The notes beneath the pieces were generated by a model, which searched no databases, was not told the DNA's origin, and saw only the letters and a program-made list of their open reading frames with translations. From Syntrophomonadaceae bacterium (GTDB lineage: Bacteria > Bacillota > Ch66 > Ch109), in the NCBI GenBank assembly GCA_012512295.1, contig JAAZDI010000027.1, positions 1-9,736 of the forward strand: a stretch of 9,736 nt of DNA. The letters run 5' to 3'. Position 1 is the stretch's first letter; every line of letters starts with the position of its first letter. Positions 1-5,816 of this stretch are shown in pieces. The translations under genes were made by a program, and so were the position numbers.

Positions 1-1246
1 CGGGATAAGCCAGGGCTTCGGCTTTATCGGCGGAGGTAAACTTGCCGGTTTTGGGGTCCCGCGTTTGCGGGAGGATTTTCGAAGGTATTTTCCTTTTGAT
101 TAAGCGGTCGAACTTGAAACCCAGCTTGACGCCCATTTCCGCAAAAATTTCCGCATTTAGAATCGGCACCTTGCGCAAAGCGGTATTCCCGATCACAATA
201 CAGGTACGGCCTCCCGGCTTCAACTTAGCCTTCATTTCGCGCAGACACTGCTGCATTGCCAGGAAATAGGCCTGCGCCCCTTCTCCCTCTTTTCGATCGG
301 CTTTTTTCAAATTGTCAATTATTTCGAGGGCCAGGGGACTTAATAATGGCTCATCATTAACCACACTCTGAATTGAACCAATAAAGCTTTTGCGCAGTTC
401 TTTCAAATCGGTGGCTAAACCCAGAACCAGATTGCTTAATTGGTGTAAGTCGGCGTACTCATAAGAAGTAACATACGGTGGTGAAGTGACAATCAAATCA
501 ATCGTATTCTGGAAAACCGGGAGATTCCGGGCATCGCCATGCTTAATTACAACTGAAGGGCTGATTCCCCGCAGCGCTTCGACAAATAGAGCATTTCTTT
601 TGAGCATATAGTTAAGCTGTTTGCGGAAGGTCGGCACCAGCGGCGGAATCTTTTTCTGCTTATCGACCGTTGGTTTACTTGATTTCATCAGCCACCGGCT
701 GCAGTTTTTTAAAACATTAGAAAATCCGCACAGAAAAAAGATCCGGATATCTTCATCTGGCTCCTGATTAATTAAAGACAGGACCACTTCCAGTTCCCGG
801 CGATTCGGTTCGGCAAACCAATAATCTATTCGCTCGTGCTCTAGCCGGGGTACCTGGTTGAGCAGCGGACTAACCAGTACTCCTTGCTCATTTACCGGCA
901 GGGCCTCCAAAAGGGCGGCCGTTTTCTCCGCTAGCCGGCTTGGCTCGATTGGGGTGGTCTTCGCCTTGGCAATTATCCAGGCGATGGGATTAATATCGGT
1001 CCCGACTGCTCGTCGGTCATGCAGGATCGCCTCCACCAAAGTCGTCCCGGAACCCATAAAAGGATCCCCCACTAAATCCCCCGGTTTCGTATACTCCTGA
1101 ATCAGACGGGCAGCCAGGGGAGGGATAAATTTGGCGGGGTACTTATGGTAGCCATGGGTATAGGCGGTTGTTTGTTTGGTAGTGCACTCGGCAAATGCCC
1201 AGGTCGGATCAACTTCTGACTGCCTAAATCGTTGGTGAATCTCCAA
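1..1246 (-). CDS. DNA (adenine-N6 or cytosine-N4) methyltransferase, C-terminus cut by window edge
   Basis: Transfers a methyl group from S-adenosylmethionine to an exocyclic amino group in DNA; it may belong to a restriction-modification system or be an orphan. The visible 415 codons show THGYHKYPAKFIPPL at about residues 30-44, the SAM-binding motif I DPFMGSGTT at 61-69 and the catalytic motif IV TSPPY at 254-258. A QTRDPKTGKFTS stretch near the window edge is typical of the C-terminal part. Motif I precedes motif IV by about 190 residues, so the order is that of alpha- or gamma-type amino-methyltransferases, not the beta order; the gap could hold the target recognition domain. An in-frame TAG upstream leaves TTG at 1246 as the only usual start, 12 nt after AAAGGAG (1259-1265), a rather long spacing. 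It lies 40 nt after the S-component gene on the same strand with no terminator between. Whether a restriction gene follows cannot be seen. Target base and site are unknown. Confidence 0.9.
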   Translation of the reverse strand, partial: MEIHQRFRQSEVDPTWAFAECTTKQTTAYTHGYHKYPAKFIPPLAARLIQEYTKPGDLVGDPFMGSGTTLVEAILHDRRAVGTDINPIAWIIAKAKTTPIEPSRLAEKTAALLEALPVNEQGVLVSPLLNQVPRLEHERIDYWFAEPNRRELEVVLSLINQEPDEDIRIFFLCGFSNVLKNCSRWLMKSSKPTVDKQKKIPPLVPTFRKQLNYMLKRNALFVEALRGISPSVVIKHGDARNLPVFQNTIDLIVTSPPYVTSYEYADLHQLSNLVLGLATDLKELRKSFIGSIQSVVNDEPLLSPLALEIIDNLKKADRKEGEGAQAYFLAMQQCLREMKAKLKPGGRTCIVIGNTALRKVPILNAEIFAEMGVKLGFKFDRLIKRKIPSKILPQTRDPKTGKFTSADKAEALAYP

Positions 1247-1286
1247 AACTGCAAAACACTCCTTTGGCCAACCTAAAAACTATCCT

Positions 1287-2063
1287 TTATTGTTTCTTTA
1301 TCGACCGACCTTTTCCTGCCTCGAATGAACAATTCACCGCACCACCGGCGGCTGCCGGAACAATCTCCTCGACTTTCAACCGACGACCATAACGGTTCAG
1401 TATTTTAATAAAAGTTGGCCCAAATAAGAGATAAAAAGCGGCATTACCCAGAGCGTGCAGGGTATCAAACCAAAAACTGGCTGCGCAGGCAACCAGAAAC
1501 GACTGCCAATTCAAGGGGTAGATAAAAGCCAGCCAGGACCACAGATTCATCAACCAGCCAAAAATATATCCCCAGCCAAAGCAAAAAATCGGGAGTCCCT
1601 TGAGAAAGGCACGAGGAAAGAATAACTTTCCCCAACCGGCCAGCAGGCCGGCCAAACCCCACCCCATCATTTGCCAGGGAGTCCAGGGACCCTGTCCAAG
1701 AAAGAAGTTGGAGGCTAAGGCAGCGGCGGCCCCTATCATAAACCCGGCTCTTGGCCCCAGCACAAATCCAGAAATAATAACGATAAAGGTGGTTGGCTGA
1801 ATACTGGGCAATAGGGCGAACGGAACGCGAGCCACGGCGGCAATGGCCGCTAGCACGGCCATCAGGGCAACCTCACGCGAACTGATAGCGGACCGCTCAA
1901 AGTCCCAATAAAGAAGACCTAATAGAACCGCGATGATCATTAAAGACAGCAGTCCCCAATCGAGTTGAATTGGCGATTCACTGCTTAGACCGCTGCTTAA
2001 TAGTAAACCCAGGGTGAGCAATAAACCCAGAGGAAGCAGGATTCTCTTCCCCGCGGCTCTCAA
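1287..2063 (-). CDS. ECF transporter S component, probably for cobalamin or a B12 precursor
   Basis: The membrane-embedded substrate-binding subunit of an energy-coupling factor transporter; it would bind the vitamin outside and topple in the membrane when the EcfAA'T module hydrolyses ATP. The 258 aa are very hydrophobic. Two N-terminal transmembrane segments (about 7-25 and 36-54) precede the S-component core, which begins near SSREVALMAVLAAIAAV and runs through five or six more membrane segments. It contains ARVPFALLPSIQPTTF and a glycine/alanine-rich stretch before GQGPWTPWQ, as in S components of the CblT/CbrT kind. The usual S component is about 170-220 aa with six helices, so this one is extended at the N-terminus. 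Substrate is inferred from the operon, which is under a B12 riboswitch. The TTG at 2063 has only a weak AAGG upstream, and the frame stays open back to 2156 through a repeat encoding hydrophobic-Lys-X triplets, so the real protein may be longer by up to about 28 residues. Confidence 0.85.
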   Translation of the reverse strand: MRAAGKRILLPLGLLLTLGLLLSSGLSSESPIQLDWGLLSLMIIAVLLGLLYWDFERSAISSREVALMAVLAAIAAVARVPFALLPSIQPTTFIVIISGFVLGPRAGFMIGAAAALASNFFLGQGPWTPWQMMGWGLAGLLAGWGKLFFPRAFLKGLPIFCFGWGYIFGWLMNLWSWLAFIYPLNWQSFLVACAASFWFDTLHALGNAAFYLLFGPTFIKILNRYGRRLKVEEIVPAAAGGAVNCSFEAGKGRSIKKQ

Positions 2064-2126
2064 TGCCTTAAATGCCTTAACTGCCTTTACTTCCTTAACT
2101 TCCTTAACCGTCTTGATTACCTTACT
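2064..2126 (-). repeat. 9-bp tandem repeat upstream of and in frame with the S-component gene
   Basis: Read on the minus strand, about seven 9-nt units of the type GTTAAGGMA follow one another: the five nearest the gene (2064-2108) are clear and two more (2109-2126) are degenerate. The unit length equals three codons, and in the frame of the S component they read SKV-IKT-VKE-VKE-VKA-VKA-FKA, continuing as LRA in the annotated protein. This pattern of a hydrophobic residue, Lys and a variable residue suggests the stretch is translated. The AAGG in each unit could also act as a set of weak ribosome binding sites for the TTG at 2063. Confidence 0.8.
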
Positions 2127-2159
2127 GTTGCCGATTCTTTCAGGAATTATCTGGCTTCA

Positions 2160-2171
2160 CCTTCCCCTCGC
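2160..2171 (-). promoter_or_regulatory. Strong Shine-Dalgarno-like stretch in the EcfA-S component gap
   Basis: The minus strand carries GAGGGGAAGGTG here, the best ribosome-binding sequence between the ATPase stop and the S-component gene. No ATG, GTG or TTG in the S-component frame follows within normal distance; ATA and ATT codons lie at 2150 and 2147. The GTG inside the motif opens only a six-codon reading frame ending in TGA. Either a rare start codon is used, or the short frame couples translation, or the S component starts at the distant TTG at 2063. Confidence 0.4.
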
Positions 2172-2190
2172 TGGCCGATCAAATTAATGC

Positions 2191-4002
2191 TTATTCGGAC
2201 AAATTAAACCGCGCCAAGGCCTGTGGTAAGGTCAAGATACCGTCAGCCAGTCCCCGACACATTTTGCCGATCTGGGTGGAATAGAAAAACGAGCGCGCTA
2301 GCAATGGCTGAGTCGGCCCGTCACAAATAATCTGGCCGGCAAACATCATGATCACTCTTGAAGCGTACAGCGCCGCAAATTCCACATCATGGGTAACTAG
2401 CAACACACTGACCCCCTGAGCCACCAAATTGGTTAAGATCAGGCCTAACTCTTTTTTTAGCTCGTAATCCATTCCTCGGGTCGGTTCATCTAACAGCAAC
2501 AGCCGCGGTCGAGCAACCAAAACCGAGGCCAAGGCTACCCGTTGCCGTTCGCCGCTGCTTAAATCGCGCGGGTTTTTTAGACGGCAGTGCTCCAGGTGCA
2601 ACGTGGCGAGCAGTTCGTCGATTCGGCCTTCATCCGGCAGACGAAAATTATTTAAGGTGAAGCGCAACTCCTGCTCAACCGTATCGTGAAACAGATAATC
2701 ATTGGGATTCTGGGACAAATAAGCCACTGCGGCGTTATTCGGCTGGCGCTGATGCTGCCGTTGACTTTTGGCTTCCCGGTTGCCGGCCCTACCGGAGTCA
2801 CGCCCTTTTCCACCTACCCTCACTTCAACCTGACCTCTCCCCGGCGACAACAATCCGGCCACCACCTTTAACAAGGTCGTTTTACCCGCACCGTTGGCCC
2901 CCAGGATCGCGACAAATTCACCGGTCCCCATCTGGAGATTAATATCCTGCAAGGCTTCCTGGCCCCGGGGATAAGTGAACCATACTTTTTTTAAGCTTAC
3001 CGCAACCTCATCCTTTAAGGCTAGATTCATTTCCGCCGGACCCTTGGCCTGCAGCGAACCCACAGGATGGTCGGCTGTTTTGCGATTGGAATAGCGGCCA
3101 ACCAGCGACAAGTCGCAGCTAGCTTTATCCTTATCGCTCATTAAGGTAGGCTGACTTGTTCCCCAAAGCGATTCTTCTCGCTGCAGTCTGGCCCGCAGGA
3201 GCTGCCGCCCTTCCTTAATCGTTAAGGGGACCGCGGTCAGCCCGGCCCGCGCAAAGAAACTGCTCAGCGGCGGGATCAGCGCAATCCCCCTTGAGTTAGC
3301 CCAATGAGGGAACTGCGCCGGCCGGCCATCATAGGCCACTTGCCCGTTAGCCAGCAGCAAGACCCGGTCCGCCAAATGCAAACAGCGTTCCAGGCGTTGT
3401 TCAATTAAAATAATGGTCAGGCCCAATTCTTCATTTAACCGTTTGATCAGGTTAAGCAGTTCTTCCGCCGCTACCGGATCTAACTGGGAGGTTGGCTCGT
3501 CTAAAATCAGGACCCGAGGCTGCATTGCCAGGACCGCCGCCAGGGCCAGCTTCTGCTTCTGGCCGCCGGATAGATTAACGGTAAATTCATGCCGGACTTC
3601 AGTCAAGTCCAAAAAACTGATGACCTCAGCGACCCGACGGCGCATTTCCGACTGGGGCAGGCCCAGGTTTTCCAGGCCAAAGGCCACCTCTGCCTCTACA
3701 CTGGTCATGACCAATTGTTTTTCCGGGTCCTGAAAGACAATTCCCACCTCCTGAGCCAGACAACGTTGGTCAATTTCTGCCAGCCGCTGACCCCGGTAAT
3801 ACACACTGCCCCCGAACCGGCCACCATAAAAATTGGGGATCAAGCCGGCCAGGCAGCGGGCCAGGGAAGATTTGCCCGAACCTGATCCGCCAATGAGGAG
3901 GAGAAACTCCCCTTCGGCAATCTGCAGATTAATCCCGGCCAAAGCCGGTTTCGGGCAGTCCGGATAATAATACGTTAAATCCTGGCATTTAAATAAGGCC
4001 AA
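2191..4002 (-). CDS. ecfA: Fused double ATPase EcfA-EcfA' of an ECF transporter
   Basis: Two ABC ATPase domains in one 603-aa chain, forming the cytoplasmic motor that drives EcfT and the S component. Domain 1: Walker A GGSGSGKSS at 38-46, Q-loop FQDPEKQL, signature LSGGQ at 144-148, Walker B ending in D168-E169. Its switch position reads IEQRLE with Gln202 where His is usual. Domain 2: Walker A GANGAGKTT at 368-376, Q-loop region LSQNPNDYLF, signature LSSGE at 481-485, Walker B D505-E506 and switch H538. A polar linker of roughly 100 residues joins the domains, and domain 2 has a basic, Gln/Arg-rich insert (about 396-420) before its Q-loop. Single-domain EcfA proteins are about 270-290 aa, so the length fits a fusion. 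The TTG at 4002 is chosen because GGGGGTGG lies 5 nt upstream; a TTG at 4017 is in frame but has no such site. The start overlaps the end of ecfT by 28 nt, indicating translational coupling. Confidence 0.93.
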   Translation of the reverse strand: MALFKCQDLTYYYPDCPKPALAGINLQIAEGEFLLLIGGSGSGKSSLARCLAGLIPNFYGGRFGGSVYYRGQRLAEIDQRCLAQEVGIVFQDPEKQLVMTSVEAEVAFGLENLGLPQSEMRRRVAEVISFLDLTEVRHEFTVNLSGGQKQKLALAAVLAMQPRVLILDEPTSQLDPVAAEELLNLIKRLNEELGLTIILIEQRLERCLHLADRVLLLANGQVAYDGRPAQFPHWANSRGIALIPPLSSFFARAGLTAVPLTIKEGRQLLRARLQREESLWGTSQPTLMSDKDKASCDLSLVGRYSNRKTADHPVGSLQAKGPAEMNLALKDEVAVSLKKVWFTYPRGQEALQDINLQMGTGEFVAILGANGAGKTTLLKVVAGLLSPGRGQVEVRVGGKGRDSGRAGNREAKSQRQHQRQPNNAAVAYLSQNPNDYLFHDTVEQELRFTLNNFRLPDEGRIDELLATLHLEHCRLKNPRDLSSGERQRVALASVLVARPRLLLLDEPTRGMDYELKKELGLILTNLVAQGVSVLLVTHDVEFAALYASRVIMMFAGQIICDGPTQPLLARSFFYSTQIGKMCRGLADGILTLPQALARFNLSE

Positions 4003-4904
4003 CGCCGCCACCCCCAACTTAAAATTACCGGCAGGGATAACGCCCCGATGATTATGCCTAACAGCAGCAGGGTCAGCCTATCTTTCAGTAAATAATCCAG
4101 TTGGGGATAGAACTGAAAGGTGCTGCTCCCCTTGATATGGCCATAAATGGCTGTCAAAAGAGCCAGCATACTCGCCAGCAGACACAGGACGTCCCGCGGC
4201 CGAAAGACTTCACGCCAGTAACAAGAACGCGGGCCGCTGCCAAAGGCCCGCGCCTGCATCGCCTCGGCCAATTCCCATGAATTTTCCAGGGACGAAATCA
4301 ACAGACTGTTGAACAGCAACCAATACTTTTGCTGCCGTTCCCGCCAGGTGCCGGCCTGAAAATCGACACCGCGGACCCGTAACACTTCCTGGAGGTTGTT
4401 CATTTGTCGGAAAACATAAGGAAACAGCCGGGTCACCAGCGATAGGACCAAGGCTGAGCGGCCGGCCAAGCGAGACAACAGGCGCAGGAGCCGGTCCGGG
4501 TGAATTATCAAATTTAACAGATAAAAAACGCTGAGCACCACTAGAAGCCGCAGGCTCATCGCGGCACCAAAACAAATCGCCTCTAATGAAATACACAGTT
4601 CGCCAAAAATCGGCAACTGCGGCCCCCGCCAAATAACCGTCTCCCCGGCCCGAACCACCAGGAGATTTACCAATAAGATCAGACCGCTCATCCCCAGACT
4701 GAATTTTAAGCAGATTCCCCAGCCGGCCAAGCCATCGGCGGCTTGAATCGCCAGGATTATAAGGCCTAACAAGCCCAGCAGGTACAGCGGGTGCGTAAAG
4801 ACCAGGGCTAGCCCGGCCAATACCCCCAGATAGGCCAAAGCGGCCAACGGGTGTAAATGTTGCAGCATCAGTCCTTTATCTTGAAACTGCAGTTGTTCCA
4901 GCAA
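3975..4904 (-). CDS. ecfT: ECF transporter transmembrane component EcfT
   Basis: The integral membrane scaffold that links the two ATPase domains to the S component. The 309 aa begin with FQDKGLMLQHLHPL, the usual EcfT entry (a short polar segment before His-Pro and the first helix), followed by several hydrophobic segments. The two coupling-helix signatures are present: V177-R178-G179 in LRVRGVDF and A218-R219-A220 in MQARAFGSG; in this family they dock into grooves of the ATPases. Three TTG codons lie close together at 4913, 4910 and 4904. The AAGGAG at 4914-4919 abuts the first and stands 9 nt from the third, so TTG 4904 is preferred; the upstream ones would add three residues. The preceding gene stops 7 nt before the 4913 codon, and ecfA starts before this gene ends, so all are one transcript. 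Confidence 0.92.
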   Translation of the reverse strand: MLEQLQFQDKGLMLQHLHPLAALAYLGVLAGLALVFTHPLYLLGLLGLIILAIQAADGLAGWGICLKFSLGMSGLILLVNLLVVRAGETVIWRGPQLPIFGELCISLEAICFGAAMSLRLLVVLSVFYLLNLIIHPDRLLRLLSRLAGRSALVLSLVTRLFPYVFRQMNNLQEVLRVRGVDFQAGTWRERQQKYWLLFNSLLISSLENSWELAEAMQARAFGSGPRSCYWREVFRPRDVLCLLASMLALLTAIYGHIKGSSTFQFYPQLDYLLKDRLTLLLLGIIIGALSLPVILSWGWRRWPYLNARI

Positions 4905-4913
4905 AAACAACAA

Positions 4914-4919
4914 CTCCTT
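4914..4919 (-). promoter_or_regulatory. Ribosome binding site of ecfT
   Basis: AAGGAG on the minus strand, directly after the stop codon of the DUF4430 gene. Its 9-nt distance to the TTG at 4904 is normal, while the TTGs at 4913 and 4910 are too close, so this site decides the start. Confidence 0.75.
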
Positions 4920-4920
4920 G

Positions 4921-5694
4921 TCAGCGCAAATCTTCCCAGGAAGGAGGCCCGGTCTTAAGGCTCTCGCTGTACCACCAGATTATCCGGTCACCCGGGTTAA
5001 CGATCTGTTTGTCCGCTGCTGCCAGCGGCACCTGACCATTCACTTGATACATCCAGCCACTGCTGCCTTGATTGGTTACGCCGCCAATACTCACAACAAA
5101 ATTACCGTACTTCGGGCTCAACTGATAGCTTAAGCCAGTAGAGTCTAACGCGCCCAGCACGCTTAATCCCCACCGGTTATCTTCTTTTAGAACCGTCTTC
5201 GCTGGGCCATAAAGAAGCTGGCCGTTTCGACCAACCACGGCTAGCTCAACGCTAATACCCCGCTCCGGCGAGCCGGAGTTTGATAATGCTTCCTGATGCG
5301 TTGCATTATTATCATTATTATTCTGACTCGTATTCTGGCTCGGCGAGTTCACACTCGGCGAGTTCGCGCTCGGCAAGTTTAATGGTTCTGGCCCGGCGGC
5401 CAAAGGATTTGAAGAATCGGTTTTAGCTGACTCTGTTTTCTGCGCCAGGGTTTCGCTTTCCTTTGACGGGTCAACTGCCAAATCCGCAGCCTTTTCCTCA
5501 AGTTGGTTGCTCATCGTTTCTTCAGTTGGTGGTGATGAGAAAAAAGGCGGACTGGCGGAGTCAGCCTCCGCCAGGGAACTGTTCTGAAGTGATGGTTGTG
5601 GTTGATGAACAACCTTCTGGGAACAGACGAATGGCCCGAGCAACCCCAATAAGAGCACCAACGCGGCTAAACTATACCCAATTTTTGACCGCAC
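4921..5694 (-). CDS. Exported protein with C-terminal transcobalamin-like (DUF4430) domain
   Basis: A 257-aa protein, likely outside the cytoplasm and close to the membrane. It has a basic start (MRSK), a hydrophobic segment at about 9-23 that is a signal peptide or anchor (possible cleavage after VCS, residue 25; Cys24 does not sit in a proper lipobox), then a low-complexity Ser/Asn/Pro/Glu-rich stalk to about 145. The DUF4430 domain is at 147-257. The DUF4430 family resembles the C-terminal beta domain of intrinsic factor and transcobalamin. This copy closely matches the second such domain of the upstream SLH protein: AVVGRNG, ALD-TGL-Y, GWMY and WYS-S occur in both in the same order. It begins with GTG at 5694, eight nt after GGAGG, and ends 7 nt before the ecfT start region. 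Inferred role: a ligand relay between surface protein and transporter. An alternative is a solute-binding protein acting on its own. Confidence 0.85.
   Translation of the reverse strand: MRSKIGYSLAALVLLLGLLGPFVCSQKVVHQPQPSLQNSSLAEADSASPPFFSSPPTEETMSNQLEEKAADLAVDPSKESETLAQKTESAKTDSSNPLAAGPEPLNLPSANSPSVNSPSQNTSQNNNDNNATHQEALSNSGSPERGISVELAVVGRNGQLLYGPAKTVLKEDNRWGLSVLGALDSTGLSYQLSPKYGNFVVSIGGVTNQGSSGWMYQVNGQVPLAAADKQIVNPGDRIIWWYSESLKTGPPSWEDLR
5339..5383 (-). repeat. 15-bp repeat encoding NSPSx in the stalk of the DUF4430 protein
   Basis: Three 15-bp units (5339-5353, 5354-5368, 5369-5383), the first two differing only in the last three bases and the third diverged. They encode SANSPSVNSPSQN in the Ser/Asn/Pro-rich stalk. 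The in-frame unit length suggests the linker grew by slippage or unequal exchange. Confidence 0.75.
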
Positions 5695-5816
5695 TGCGCT
5701 TACCTCCCCAACTCCCGGATTAGGACCATTACTTCATTTTTGCAATGGCGAATACCGGCATTGTTACTAGTATAATTGTTACTGGAAAATTAGAAAACGG
5801 GCGATTCATCCTCTTT
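5695..5816 (-). other. Intergenic gap between the SLH gene and the DUF4430 gene
   Basis: 122 nt without a convincing terminator. It holds the GGGGAGG ribosome binding site of the next gene and two 9-nt copies of AGTAACAAT (minus strand, at 5775-5783 and 5760-5768) flanking TATACT, which might serve as a -10 box, but no good -35 box stands at the right distance. Read-through from the SLH gene is the simplest reading. Confidence 0.5.

Noticed and set aside
858..1100. Plus-strand frame of 80 codons
   Set aside because: It is antisense to methyltransferase motif I and its neighbourhood, and no family features are seen.
2142..2160. GTG-started six-codon ORF in the ecfA-S component gap
   Set aside because: Its start overlaps the Shine-Dalgarno-like motif, it ends at once in TGA, and nothing supports translation.
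4921..5694. Lipoprotein reading of the DUF4430 protein
   Set aside because: Cys24 is preceded by PFV, which does not match a lipobox, so a normal signal peptide or N-terminal anchor is more likely.
5759..5784. Repeated AGTAACAAT flanking TATACT as promoter or operator
   Set aside because: Two short AT-rich copies and a lone -10-like box without a -35 box are not enough; the gap fits plain read-through.
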